From Ectopseudomonas guguanensis (GTDB lineage Bacteria; Pseudomonadota; Gammaproteobacteria; Pseudomonadales; Pseudomonadaceae): a DNA stretch of 64,000 bases. The stretch lies in NCBI RefSeq assembly GCF_900104265.1, contig NZ_FNJJ01000006.1, positions 124,001 to 188,000 on the forward strand, given 5' to 3'. The notes below the pieces were generated by a model. It saw only the letters and a list, made by a program, of their open reading frames with translations. It searched no databases and was not told the DNA's origin. The position numbers and the translations under genes are program-made. Below are positions 8,555 to 16,513 of this stretch, piece by piece (the stretch's first letter is position 1; every line of letters begins with the position of its first letter).

Positions 8555-9100
8555 ATGGCTAAACCAGCAGCACGCTTGAGCGACCCATCTAGCTGCCCTA
8601 TTCCAGGGCATGGCACAAATCCCATAGCAACAGGATCACCGAACGTACTGTTCGATGCTCTGCCAGCCGCAAGACAAGGTGATACTTGCACCTGCGGCAG
8701 TGCACTGACTTCCGGCCTGTCTTCAACGGTATTCATAAACGGCAAGAACGCCGCCACCATCGATACGGGAGGCGCTCATGGTAGCGTCGTAATCGGAGGT
8801 TCGGGGACAGTGATTATTGGCGACTCGCACACACCTGCCAATTTTGTCAAACCTTCACTACTACCCGGCCATACTATATGGATCGGTTTTAAAATTCCTG
8901 CCGAAGAAAGCTATGAGGGTTTAGTCTGCAGCGCACACTTTGAAGACGGATCCATACTCCAAGGCGTGTTCGATATGGATAACTCCGTTAAATTTCTGAA
9001 TCCATCAGGAAAAACCTGCGTAGCCCTCAAACTAGCTGTCGAGCCGCCTGCTGAATCCGCCTCACTTACAGAAAAACTTTTGAATTCCATTTTAGGATAA
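8555..9100 (+). CDS. PAAR-domain protein, type VI secretion spike tip
   Basis: A 181-residue protein with a PAAR fold over about residues 1-95. Its markers are ARLSDPSSCP, the P-A-A-R-Q-G-D turn, the CTCGS metal-site cysteines, VFINGKNAA, and the glycine-rich repeat ending VIIGDSHTP. PAAR proteins cap the VgrG spike and carry effectors. The C-terminal 80 residues are an extension without recognisable motif and may be the adaptor for the downstream toxin. A very strong AAGGAGG ribosome site precedes the ATG. Base composition falls clearly here compared with both flanks. No vgrG or structural T6SS gene is in the window, so this is an orphan cargo module. Confidence 0.85.
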   Translation: MAKPAARLSDPSSCPIPGHGTNPIATGSPNVLFDALPAARQGDTCTCGSALTSGLSSTVFINGKNAATIDTGGAHGSVVIGGSGTVIIGDSHTPANFVKPSLLPGHTIWIGFKIPAEESYEGLVCSAHFEDGSILQGVFDMDNSVKFLNPSGKTCVALKLAVEPPAESASLTEKLLNSILG

Positions 9101-9110
9101 GGATGATCCT

Positions 9111-9893
9111 ATGACAGAGCCCTACCTTGTCACTGGTAGCTATGTCGTCCAACGTGAATACGCGCTCAATGACTCCCCCCTTGACAGGGCGTTGGAACTC
9201 ATGGAGGGCGCTGCATTTCGATTCTCCATGGATGCGATCTCTGACGAAAAGGTCAGAGCCAGCTACCTGAGAAACATCAAGCGTATGTCACAACAAGTTC
9301 TGGATGATGTAAAAGCAGGGAAGATTAGCGCCATGGACGGCGTTCAGTTCAGTCATGAGATGAGAAACAAGATCATGATGGAACATCGAAAATTCACTTC
9401 CGCTCAAGGCCTGGCAATTGTTCAAAAGAAAAAATCAGATGGTCGAACGCTTCAATCGCTTTTTGATCGCTACTCAGAGCGTCTTTTTAAAAAGCCTTAC
9501 CATACCCTTTCCAGTGCAGAACAGGCGAAAGTACACTACAGCATTCTGGAAGCCGCTGGCCGAGATGATGCCAAGTTCACCAAGGGCACGAAAAAAATGC
9601 TCATCATGGGCAAATTGGGCGTCCTAATAACGGCAGCCTTGGCGACCTATCAAATATTGAATGCAGACAACAAAGTAAAAGAAACAGCACGCCAAGGCAT
9701 CATTATCAGTGGCGGCGCAATCGGAGGTGTTCTCGCCGGCCTCGGAGTCAGCGCACTTTGTGGCCCAGGGGCTCCTGTTTGCGCAATCGCTGTTGTATTG
9801 GCAGGCTCGATCGCAGGCGGAGTTGCAGGTGGCGCAGTTGCAGACTCACTAGATGAGGAGCTTGAGGAGTTTTCGCATTGGGATATCTTTTAA
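9111..9893 (+). CDS. putative membrane-acting T6SS effector with glycine-zipper C-terminus
   Basis: A 260-residue protein ten bases after the PAAR gene. Residues 1-160 are charged and helical. From 163 onward it is strongly hydrophobic: one segment at about 163-183, then glycine-zipper helices at about 196-215 (GGAIGGVLAGLG) and 222-246 (GSIAGGVAGGAV), ending in an acidic tail. This layout, with a PAAR gene before and a small immunity-like gene after, fits a pore-forming toxin delivered by type VI secretion. I cannot assign a named family. The low GC and rare codons differ from the neighbours, which suggests horizontal origin. The toxin role is inferred, not shown by a catalytic motif. Confidence 0.6.
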   Translation: MTEPYLVTGSYVVQREYALNDSPLDRALELMEGAAFRFSMDAISDEKVRASYLRNIKRMSQQVLDDVKAGKISAMDGVQFSHEMRNKIMMEHRKFTSAQGLAIVQKKKSDGRTLQSLFDRYSERLFKKPYHTLSSAEQAKVHYSILEAAGRDDAKFTKGTKKMLIMGKLGVLITAALATYQILNADNKVKETARQGIIISGGAIGGVLAGLGVSALCGPGAPVCAIAVVLAGSIAGGVAGGAVADSLDEELEEFSHWDIF

Positions 9894-10234
9894 GCCAGTC
9901 AAAACGTACCGCCGCTAGAGTCGCGCTATCCGACCTATTCAATGACTTCCCGGTAGACTACGACGCCATAGTCCAAGAAGTAAAAGATATCGAGCCGGAC
10001 ATTCTCTATGAGATTCTCTACTCAGAAGTAGCGCCGGTATGCTTTACGAATATCGCTGCCGCCGTACCCTCCGTCTGGACGGGTTTTGAGCCTGAATCAC
10101 TCAACGCCATGATCGAACAGAGGCTGATAGCAAGGAAGAACAGCTGGATTCGCCGGCAAGCCGATAAAGCTCTGGTTGCCTGGCTTAAATTCAACTACGC
10201 CTACTTTTGGGAGGAAATTTCTCGCAGGCTTTGA
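9878..10234 (+). CDS. putative immunity protein, DUF7079-like
   Basis: A 118-residue soluble protein read from a TTG at 9878. The start lies inside the last codons of the effector gene, eight bases after GAGGAG; no ATG occurs early enough to replace it. The sequence (ARVALSDLFNDFPVDYDAI, YSEVAPVCFTNIAA, VWTGFEPESLNAMIEQRL) resembles small DUF7079-type proteins often found next to polymorphic toxins. The overlap means translation is coupled to the toxin, as expected for an immunity partner. A cytosolic immunity protein against a membrane toxin would be unusual, so the pairing needs testing. The family call is from memory of the pattern. Confidence 0.6.
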   Translation: MGYLLSQSKRTAARVALSDLFNDFPVDYDAIVQEVKDIEPDILYEILYSEVAPVCFTNIAAAVPSVWTGFEPESLNAMIEQRLIARKNSWIRRQADKALVAWLKFNYAYFWEEISRRL

Positions 10235-10258
10235 GATGAATCGGTGGACGAAGCTTTT

Positions 10259-10342
10259 TCATCCATCACTGGCAAGCCCGGCCAGGGTCACCAGCCCGAA
10301 CAGCAGGCTGACGCCGAGGTTGATGCGGCCCAGAGCAGTCAT
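10259..10342 (-). pseudogene. truncated 5' end of a membrane or secreted protein gene
   Basis: Thirteen bases after the stop of the cupredoxin-like gene, a CAGGTAG ribosome site leads to an ATG at 10342. It reads MTALGRINLG followed by a hydrophobic stretch (VSLLFGLVTLAGLA) and then stops at codon 28. Spacing and composition fit the second gene of an operon, but the reading frame ends where the AT-richer T6SS module begins. I read it as a gene start cut off by insertion of that module. The missing product is unknown. A genuine 27-residue membrane peptide is possible but less likely. Confidence 0.5.
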
Positions 10343-10355
10343 CTACCTGACCACG

Positions 10356-10793
10356 CTACTTGACCACGAAGTACCCGAGCATGCCCTTGCCTTCCAGACC
10401 CTTGGCGTAGAAGCGGTATTTGCCCGGCTTGACCGGCAGGAAGAAGATCTCCGCTTCGCCGGCATCCTCGAATTCCAGTTCGGTCAGGGTGACCGCCTTT
10501 ATCTCCACGCCGCCGGCCTCGACCTTGCGCAAGTAAATGGAAGTGGCGAACTCCGGCGCCTGGAAGGCGTATTCCTTCTGGCCGCTGGCGATGATCTTGA
10601 GCTGGTAGGCCTGGCCGGTTTCCAGCTGGTACTCGGTCTGCGACATGAAGTAGTCGCTGTCCTCGTTACCCAGCACCAGGTCAGGCAATGCCAGCGGGCG
10701 GCGGGTCATGTCACCGGCGGCGTGCAGTTGATCGACGCCGAGCAGGCTGATGATCAGCAGCAAGGGCAGCAGCAGGGCCTTGAGAATACGCAT
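10356..10793 (-). CDS. secreted cupredoxin-like protein without copper ligands
   Basis: A 145-residue exported protein (signal peptide to about LHA). The start is ATG 10793, with GGGTGA upstream; GTG at 10802 is the alternative. The body has the beta-rich pattern of small cupredoxin-like domains, ending in VKPGKYRFYAKG and GMLGYFVVK, where true cupredoxins have a Cys-His-Met loop. Here the mature chain has no Cys and no His, so a classical type-1 copper site cannot form. It may bind another ligand or act as a structural partner. It lies divergent to the binding-protein gene at 11019 and shares that promoter region with its regulon box. Confidence 0.6.
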   Translation of the reverse strand: MRILKALLLPLLLIISLLGVDQLHAAGDMTRRPLALPDLVLGNEDSDYFMSQTEYQLETGQAYQLKIIASGQKEYAFQAPEFATSIYLRKVEAGGVEIKAVTLTELEFEDAGEAEIFFLPVKPGKYRFYAKGLEGKGMLGYFVVK

Positions 10794-10859
10794 GGCGTTC
10801 ACCCGTTCTTGTTATTGGACGTTGCCTGCCATGCTAGGAAGTAAAGGCGCGCACCGGGT

Positions 10860-10893
10860 TACTACCTTGGTACTGACACGCTGGTACTTTGGG
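10860..10893. promoter_or_regulatory. putative regulon box in a divergent promoter
   Basis: TACTACCTTGGTACTGA at 10860-10876 is followed by a half-like repeat TGGTACTTTGGG at 10882-10893. The gap of about 225 bases serves the gene at 10793 (minus) and the gene at 11019 (plus). Confidence 0.5.
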
Positions 10894-11018
10894 CAGGTTT
10901 GGCGCGCCAATTGGCGTGACGGACTACGACCTTCGTACGTGTCCGGCGCTACCTTGGGCATATTTCCCGAGCCGTAAGCGCTTCCTATGCTGGCGACACC
11001 CTCTGCAGGAGTCGCCCG

Positions 11019-12200
11019 ATGCACCGGATCAGTTGCCGCCTGTTGTTCTGCCTCGCCGCCGCGTTCGGTGTGGCGGCCGGCTCCAGCGCGAACGAGCTGC
11101 AGGTGCGCATTGGCTATCTGGCGCATCTGCCGCCACGCGGGCCGCTGCTGTCCAACGTCATTCCCGAGCCGAGCGACGCCGGCCGCCGTGGCGCCGAGCT
11201 GGCGATCATCGACAGCAACAGCACCGGGCGCTTCCTCAAGCAGCAATTCGAGTTGCAGAGCGCCGAGAGCGACCAGGCTGACGAGCTGCTCGCCGCCGCC
11301 GAGCGCCAGCATCAGGCCGGCATCCGCCTGTTCGTGGTCAACGCCCCGGCCGCCACCCTGCGCCAGCTCAGCCAGCGCCTGCCGGACAGCCTGCTGTTCA
11401 ATGCCGGCAGTGCCGACGACGGCCTGCGCCGCGCACACTGCCTGGGCAACGTGCTGCACACCCTGCCCAGCCGCGCCATGCTGGCCGACGCCCTGGCGCA
11501 GTTCCTCGCCGTACGCAAATGGACACGCTGGCTGCTGGTAACCGGCAGCACCGAGGACGACATCGCCTACGCCGACGCCCTCAAACGCGCCGCCAAACGC
11601 TTCGGCCACAGGATCGTCGCCGAGAAGCCGTGGAGCTTCGACACCGATCAGCGCCGCAGCGCCCAGGCCGAGATGCCGCTGTTCACCCAGGCCAGCGAGT
11701 ACGACGTGGTGCTGGTGGCCGACGAGCGCGGCGACTTCGGCGAATACCTGCCCTACAACACCTGGTATCCACGCCCCGTAGCCGGCACTCAGGGCCTGAC
11801 CCCTACCGCCTGGCACAAGACGGTGGAAACCTTCGGCGCCGCGCAGTTGCAGAAGCGCTTCGAAGAGCTGGCCGGGCGCTGGATGAACGACCGCGACTTC
11901 GCCGCCTGGATGGCCGTACGCAGCGTCGCCGCCGCCGTGACCAAGCTGCGCGCCGCCGACCCGCAGGCCATCCGCCACCTGCTGCTGAACGAACAACTGC
12001 CGCTGGATGGTTTCAAGGGGCGCAAGCTGAGCTTCCGCCCGTGGAACGGCGAGCTGCGCCAACCGATCCCGCTGGTACACCCGCGCGCCCTGGTCAGCAC
12101 CTCGCCGCAGGACGGCTTCCTGCATCCCAGCAACGAGATGGACAGCCTCGGCTACGACCGGCCTGAGGTGAAGTGCGATCTAGCGGGAGAGGCTGGTTAA
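11019..12200 (+). CDS. ABC-type substrate-binding protein of the PQQ alcohol dehydrogenase system
   Basis: A 393-residue periplasmic protein with a signal peptide to about residue 26. It has a type I (Leu/Ile/Val-like) binding fold in two lobes; lobe motifs include GRRGAELAIIDSN, LRRAHCLGNVLHTLPSRAMLADALAQF and WLLVTGSTEDDIAYADALKRAA. This branch is tied to PQQ-dependent alcohol oxidation clusters and to the downstream ABC export genes, so it may sense or present a substrate rather than support import. The ATG follows AGGAG. It opens a plus-strand run with the propeller, ATPase and permease genes, interrupted only by two palindromic units. Confidence 0.87.
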   Translation: MHRISCRLLFCLAAAFGVAAGSSANELQVRIGYLAHLPPRGPLLSNVIPEPSDAGRRGAELAIIDSNSTGRFLKQQFELQSAESDQADELLAAAERQHQAGIRLFVVNAPAATLRQLSQRLPDSLLFNAGSADDGLRRAHCLGNVLHTLPSRAMLADALAQFLAVRKWTRWLLVTGSTEDDIAYADALKRAAKRFGHRIVAEKPWSFDTDQRRSAQAEMPLFTQASEYDVVLVADERGDFGEYLPYNTWYPRPVAGTQGLTPTAWHKTVETFGAAQLQKRFEELAGRWMNDRDFAAWMAVRSVAAAVTKLRAADPQAIRHLLLNEQLPLDGFKGRKLSFRPWNGELRQPIPLVHPRALVSTSPQDGFLHPSNEMDSLGYDRPEVKCDLAGEAG

Positions 12201-12257
12201 TGGTGCGCGCGGCGCACCCTACAGCACGCCGACCGTAGGGTGCGCCGTGCGCACCGG
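12200..12257. repeat. inverted pair of REP-like units
   Basis: GGTGCGCGCGGCGCACCCTA and TAGGGTGCGCCGTGCGCACC stand in opposite orientation between two genes of the same operon, a common REP doublet layout. Confidence 0.8.
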
Positions 12258-12300
12258 CCATAACACGGCCGCAAACGACCATAACAAGAGGATCAACCCC

Positions 12301-13266
12301 ATGCGCCTTACCCGTCTCGCCTGCGCCGTCGCCTTCGGCCTGGCCTGCCACTCGGCCCTGGCCGCCACTGCCTACGTGTCCAACGAGAAGGACGACAGCA
12401 TCAGCGTGATCGACCTGAACACGCTGGAGGTCACCGACACCCTGGCCGTCGGCATGCGCCCGCGCGGCCTGCTGCTGTCCTCCGACAACAAGCTGCTGTA
12501 CATCTGCGCCAGCGATTCGGACCGGGTACAGGTAATGGACCTGGCCACACGCAAGATCATCAAGGAACTGCCCTCCGGCGCCGACCCCGAGCAATTCGCC
12601 CTGCACCCCAACGACCGCTGGCTGTACATCTCCAACGAGGACGATGCGCTGGTCACCGTGGTCGACACCCAGAGCGACGAGGTGCTGGCGCAGATCGAAG
12701 TGGGCGTGGAGCCCGAAGGCATGGCGGTGAGCCCGGACGGCAAGTGGGCGGTCAACACCAGCGAAACCACCAACATGCTGCACTGGATCGACACCAGCAC
12801 CCAGCAACTGGTGGACAACACGCTGGTCGACCAGCGCCCGCGTCACGTCGAGTTCGACAAGGACGGCAAGCGCCTGTGGGCATCGGCCGAGATCGGCGGC
12901 ACGGTGACGGTGCTGGACGTGGACTCGCGCCAGGTACTCAAGGTGCTCAACTTCGCCATCAAGGGCGTGCACCCGGACAAGGTGCAGCCGGTCGGAGTCA
13001 AGCTCACCGACGACGGCAAGTACGCCTTCGTCGCCCTCGGCCCGGCCAACCATGTGGCGGTGGTGGACGCCAGGACCTTCGAGATTCTCGACTACCTGCT
13101 GGTCGGCCGGCGTGTCTGGCACCTGGCGTTCACCCCGGATCAGAAGCGCCTGCTGACCACCAACGGCGTCAGCGGCGATGTGTCGGTGATCGACGTCGAT
13201 GCGCTCAAGGTGACCAAGTCGATCAAGGTCGGTCGCTACCCCTGGGGCGTGGTGGTAACGCCATGA
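12301..13266 (+). CDS. PQQ-dependent catabolism-associated YVTN beta-propeller protein
   Basis: A 321-residue secreted protein with signal peptide ending LACHSALAA. It is built of repeated YVTN-type blades of about 42 residues, such as AYVSNEKDDSISVIDLNTLEV, YICASDSDRVQVMDLATRK and YISNEDDALVTVVDTQSDEV. This family consistently accompanies PQQ alcohol dehydrogenases; its exact role is not established, and scaffolding in the periplasm is a reasonable guess. I start at 12301 (AAGAGGA upstream), since the earlier in-frame codons come from the REP element. The stop overlaps the ATPase start (ATGA), which shows co-translation. Confidence 0.88.
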   Translation: MRLTRLACAVAFGLACHSALAATAYVSNEKDDSISVIDLNTLEVTDTLAVGMRPRGLLLSSDNKLLYICASDSDRVQVMDLATRKIIKELPSGADPEQFALHPNDRWLYISNEDDALVTVVDTQSDEVLAQIEVGVEPEGMAVSPDGKWAVNTSETTNMLHWIDTSTQQLVDNTLVDQRPRHVEFDKDGKRLWASAEIGGTVTVLDVDSRQVLKVLNFAIKGVHPDKVQPVGVKLTDDGKYAFVALGPANHVAVVDARTFEILDYLLVGRRVWHLAFTPDQKRLLTTNGVSGDVSVIDVDALKVTKSIKVGRYPWGVVVTP

Positions 13267-14123
13267 ATGCGCTTCAGGTGAGCAGCGTCGGTTTCGCCTA
13301 TGGCGCCCGCCAGGCGCTCAAAGACCTGACCTTCGAGCTGGCGCCAGGGCGTTTCGGCACCCTGCTCGGCCCCAACGGCGCCGGCAAGTCCACGCTGATC
13401 GCCCTGCTCACTCGCCTGTACGACCTGCAGCAGGGCGACATCCGCATCTTCGGCCACAGCCTGCGCGACGAACCGCGCCAGGCGCTGCGCCAGCTCGGCG
13501 TGGTGTTCCAGCAGAGCACGCTGGATCTCGACCTGTCGGTGCAGCAGAACCTCGCCTATCACGCCGCGCTGCACGGAATGCCGCGCCGCGAGGCGCAGGC
13601 ACGTATCGACGAGGAACTGCTGCGTCAGGATCTCGCTGAGCGCCGTCATGACAAGGTGCGCACGCTCAACGGCGGCCACCGCCGCCGCGTGGAAATCGCC
13701 CGCGCCCTGCTCCATCAACCACGCCTGCTGCTGCTCGACGAGGCCAGCGCCGGGCTCGACCCGGCCAGCCGCCTGGCGCTGGGCCGGCACGTGCGCAACC
13801 TGTGCCGCGAGCAGGGGTTGTGCGTGCTGTGGACCACCCATCTGCTGGATGAGATCGAGCCCAGCGACGACCTGCTGATCCTGCACCGCGGCGAGCGCGT
13901 GGCCTGGGGCAAGGCCAGCCAGTTCGGCGACGACCTGGCCATCAGTTTCGCCCGCCTGACCGGCGACGAGGCCCTCGGCCGCGGCCATGTGCGCGAGGCG
14001 CTGCGGCCCAGTGGTGGGAGGGGCTTTAGCCGCGAAATTTCCAATATCGAGGGTATCGCGGCTAAAGCCCCTCCCACTCAGTCCACACCACCCACAGATT
14101 CCGCAAAGGAGCCGCAACCATGA
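13263..14123 (+). CDS. ABC exporter ATPase of the PQQ alcohol dehydrogenase system
   Basis: A 286-residue nucleotide-binding protein with Walker A GPNGAGKST (36-44), Q-loop in VFQQST, a variant signature LNGGH (135-139) in place of LSGGQ, Walker B LLLLDE (155-160) and the H-loop in TTHLLDE. It pairs with the ABC-2 permease that follows (4-bp overlap ATGA at 14120). The likely job is export of a compound during alcohol growth; the substrate is unknown. The last 38 residues or so (from 249) are encoded by a REP-like palindrome, making a non-homologous Pro/Ser-rich tail that probably replaced the original C-terminus or extended it. Confidence 0.88.
   Translation: MNALQVSSVGFAYGARQALKDLTFELAPGRFGTLLGPNGAGKSTLIALLTRLYDLQQGDIRIFGHSLRDEPRQALRQLGVVFQQSTLDLDLSVQQNLAYHAALHGMPRREAQARIDEELLRQDLAERRHDKVRTLNGGHRRRVEIARALLHQPRLLLLDEASAGLDPASRLALGRHVRNLCREQGLCVLWTTHLLDEIEPSDDLLILHRGERVAWGKASQFGDDLAISFARLTGDEALGRGHVREALRPSGGRGFSREISNIEGIAAKAPPTQSTPPTDSAKEPQP
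14014..14077. repeat. REP-like palindrome inside the ABC ATPase gene
   Basis: Two perfect 22-base inverted arms (14014-14035 and 14056-14077, core GGGAGGGGCTTTAGCCGCG) flank a 20-base loop. The whole element is in frame within the ATPase reading frame and encodes residues about 251-272. Confidence 0.85.
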
Positions 14124-14911
14124 GCGCCTACTGGGAATGCCTGCGCGGCATCGTCCTGCGCGAATGGCTGCGCTTCGTCCTGCAGCGCTCGCGCTTTCTC
14201 AGCGCCCTGGTGCGCCCGCTGCTGTGGCTGCTGGTGTTCGCCGCCGGCTTTCGCGCCGCGCTGGGCATCGCCATCATCGAGCCGTACGACACCTACATCA
14301 CCTACGACACCTACATCGTGCCGGGCCTGGCCTGCATGATCCTGCTGTTCAACGGTATGCAGGGCTCGCTGTCGATGGTCTACGACCGCGAGATGGGCAG
14401 CATGCGCGTGCTGCTCACCAGCCCGCTGCCGCGCGCCTTCCTGCTGGTAGCCAAGCTGCTGGCCACGGCGCTGATCTCGCTGCTGCAGGTCTATGCCTTC
14501 CTCGCCATCGCCTGGGTCTATGGTGTGCAACCGCCGGCATGGGGCCTGCTCGCCGCACTGCCGGCGCTGCTGCTGGTGGCGCTGCTGCTCAGCGCACTGG
14601 GCTTGCTGCTGTCCAACGGCATACGGCAACTGGAGAACTTCGCCGGGGTGATGAATTTCGTCATCTTCCCCATGTTCTTCCTGTCGTCGGCGCTGTACCC
14701 GTTGTGGAAGATGCGCGAGTCCAGCGAGTGGCTGTACTGGCTGTGCGCGGCCAACCCCTTCACCCATGCCGTTGAGCTGGTGCGCAACGCGCTGTACCTG
14801 CGCCTGCATGTCGAGGCGCTGGCAGTATGTATCGGCCTGACGCTGCTGCTCACCCTGCTCGCCGTGGTCACCTTCAACCCGCAGCACGCGGCGCTGCGCA
14901 AGGCGGGCTGA
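14120..14911 (+). CDS. pedC: ABC-2 type permease of the PQQ alcohol dehydrogenase system (PedC-like)
   Basis: A 263-residue inner-membrane protein with about six hydrophobic segments, of the ABC-2 export class: GMQGSLSMVYDREMGSMRVLLTSPLPR is the conserved cytoplasmic stretch, and NPFTHAVELVRNALY is the usual C-terminal signature. Its ATG overlaps the stop of the ATPase gene. The family is linked to aromatic alcohol (phenylethanol) and ethanol oxidation clusters in Pseudomonas, where it is called PedC. It is expected to form a homodimer with two copies of the preceding ATPase. Confidence 0.85.
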   Translation: MSAYWECLRGIVLREWLRFVLQRSRFLSALVRPLLWLLVFAAGFRAALGIAIIEPYDTYITYDTYIVPGLACMILLFNGMQGSLSMVYDREMGSMRVLLTSPLPRAFLLVAKLLATALISLLQVYAFLAIAWVYGVQPPAWGLLAALPALLLVALLLSALGLLLSNGIRQLENFAGVMNFVIFPMFFLSSALYPLWKMRESSEWLYWLCAANPFTHAVELVRNALYLRLHVEALAVCIGLTLLLTLLAVVTFNPQHAALRKAG

Positions 14912-14918
14912 ACATGAT

Positions 14919-15008
14919 CGTTCCCACGCAAAGCGTGGGAGCATCAACGTATCCGTAGGGCGGGTGCAACCCGCCAATGGCGCGGCGGCGGGTGCAACCC
15001 GCCCTACC
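14919..15008. repeat. three palindromic units after the ABC operon
   Basis: A TTCCCACGCAAAGCGTGGGA hairpin is followed by two opposed copies of TAGGGCGGGTGCAACCCGCC. The first hairpin may also serve as a transcription terminator for the permease operon. Confidence 0.75.
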
Positions 15009-15020
15009 CACTGACCGCCC

Positions 15021-15037
15021 TACTACTTTGGTACTGG
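15021..15037 (+). promoter_or_regulatory. putative regulon box upstream of the CxxxCW gene
   Basis: TACTACTTTGGTACTGG lies 80-96 bp upstream of the start at 15117 and is among the clearest copies of the shared box. Confidence 0.5.
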
Positions 15038-15116
15038 TTTTCCTCTCCAACGTAGAATTCCCAAGCCTGCGACCATGGCCTGTAATACCACCACAACAAT
15101 AAGTAGAGACCTCGCC

Positions 15117-15692
15117 ATGAAGTACCGTCTGCCCCTGCGCGCAGGCCTGATGTTCGTCTCGCTGCTGCTGGTCTGTGCCGTGCAGTCAGAAGAGCTTTTC
15201 GATGCCGAAGGCTACCGCAGCAGCCAATACCGCAGCCCGACGCCGGCCAGCCTGGACGGCGTGCAAACCCTGGACACCCGCGCCCTGCAGCAACTCCTGG
15301 CCGAGCGCCCGGAAACCCACCTGATCGACGTCTACCGGCGCACCTGGCTGAACGAGCGATTCATCGACGACGAGCCCCACGCCAACCTGCCCGGCAGCCT
15401 GTGGCTGGCCAACACCGGTAACGGCAATCTCGCAGCGCTATGGCAGCGCTACCTGGCTCATTACCTGCACCAGGCCAGCGGTGGCGATCTGCGCCATCCC
15501 TTCGTCTTCTACTGCCGCTCCGACTGCTGGCTGAGCTGGAACGCCGCACGCCGTGCCTACACTCTGGGTTATCGCCAGCTGTACTGGTACCGTGATGGCG
15601 TCGATGCCTGGGAGCAGGCCGGCCTGCCGCTGGTGCCCGCTCAACCTGCCGAACTGCCTGCTGCTTTCCTCACGCCCACCGCCACACCATAA
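15117..15692 (+). CDS. PQQ-dependent catabolism-associated CxxxCW-motif protein
   Basis: A 191-residue secreted protein with a signal peptide to about residue 24. It looks like a rhodanese-fold domain in which the active loop carries two cysteines and a Trp: C133, C137 and W138 in [11 protein letters not shown]. Proteins with this motif are found only with PQQ alcohol dehydrogenase clusters; a redox or sulfur-handling task in the periplasm is plausible but unproven. I prefer ATG 15117 over ATG 15075 because only the former opens on the signal peptide. The response regulator gene follows after 23 bases, so both are probably one transcript. Confidence 0.85.
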   Translation: MKYRLPLRAGLMFVSLLLVCAVQSEELFDAEGYRSSQYRSPTPASLDGVQTLDTRALQQLLAERPETHLIDVYRRTWLNERFIDDEPHANLPGSLWLANTGNGNLAALWQRYLAHYLHQASGGDLRHPFVFYCRSDCWLSWNAARRAYTLGYRQLYWYRDGVDAWEQAGLPLVPAQPAELPAAFLTPTATP

Positions 15693-15715
15693 TCACAACA
15701 ACGAGGTGCAAGGCC

Positions 15716-16381
15716 ATGTACAAGATTCTGATTGCCGACGACCACCCGCTGTTTCGCGAAGCCATCCATAACGTCATCGCCGACGGGTTTCCCGGCAGCG
15801 AGATCATGGAAACCGCCGACCTGGACAGCGCCCTGGAGCTGACCCAGAGCCACGACGACCTGGATCTGATCCTGCTCGACCTGAACATGCCCGGCATGCA
15901 CGGCCTGGGCGGGTTGATGAACCTGCGCAACGAGGCGCCGACCATCCCGGTAGTGATCGTCTCCGCCGAGCAGGACAAGCAGATCGTGCTGCAGGCCATC
16001 ACCTATGGCGCGGTGGGTTTCATCACCAAATCCTCGCCGCGGACGCAGATGACCGACGCCATCGCGCAGATCCTCGACGGCAACGTCTACCTGCCGCCGG
16101 ACATCATCCGCTCACAGAAGAGCGGCAGCTCGCGCCCGCACCACGACACCCACAGCATTCCGCCGGAGCTGCTGCAGGCGCTGACGCGCAAGCAACTGCT
16201 GGTGCTCGAGCGCATGACCAAGGGCGAGTCGAACAAGCAGATCGCCTACAGCCTGGATATCGCCGAAACCACCGTCAAAGCCCACGTTTCGGCCATCCTG
16301 CGCAAGCTGGGCGTGCATAACCGTGTGCAGGCGATTCTCTCGGCCGGCGATATCGACTTCGCCTCCTATCTGCGGCGCTAG
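15716..16381 (+). CDS. erbR: LuxR-family response regulator ErbR/AgmR (PedR1)
   Basis: A 221-residue NarL/FixJ-type regulator. The receiver domain spans about 1-120 with the acidic pair D8-D9 and phospho-acceptor D55 in [10 protein letters not shown]. The helix-turn-helix domain covers about 150-215 ([35 protein letters not shown], in two parts). Homologues (AgmR, ErbR, ExaE relatives, PedR1) switch on quinoprotein ethanol oxidation in pseudomonads. The gene lies downstream of the CxxxCW gene and near the NahK-type kinase at 17090. It is the natural candidate to bind the recurrent box seen at the promoters of this region; no direct evidence is visible. Confidence 0.88.
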   Translation: MYKILIADDHPLFREAIHNVIADGFPGSEIMETADLDSALELTQSHDDLDLILLDLNMPGMHGLGGLMNLRNEAPTIPVVIVSAEQDKQIVLQAITYGAVGFITKSSPRTQMTDAIAQILDGNVYLPPDIIRSQKSGSSRPHHDTHSIPPELLQALTRKQLLVLERMTKGESNKQIAYSLDIAETTVKAHVSAILRKLGVHNRVQAILSAGDIDFASYLRR

Positions 16382-16419
16382 CTGCGCAAGAGTGAGCGTC
16401 GATCCCGCGCGCAACCTCT

Positions 16420-16443
16420 GGGCTCCCGCCTTCGCGGGAGTGA
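16420..16443. repeat. CTCCCGCCTTCGCGGGAG hairpin
   Basis: A short perfect hairpin in the gap after erbR; the same unit recurs at 22889 and 23192. It may double as a terminator. Confidence 0.65.
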
Positions 16444-16513
16444 CGCACGAGGTTGTCCTGACTCCTGCCATCAACCCGTGCTAAAACGGCGGCCTCACCG
16501 ATTGGAGCCCACC

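Noticed and set aside
8555-10234. Module as a prophage or insertion sequence
   Set aside because: No transposase, integrase, inverted terminal repeats or target-site duplication could be seen; only the T6SS cargo genes are present.
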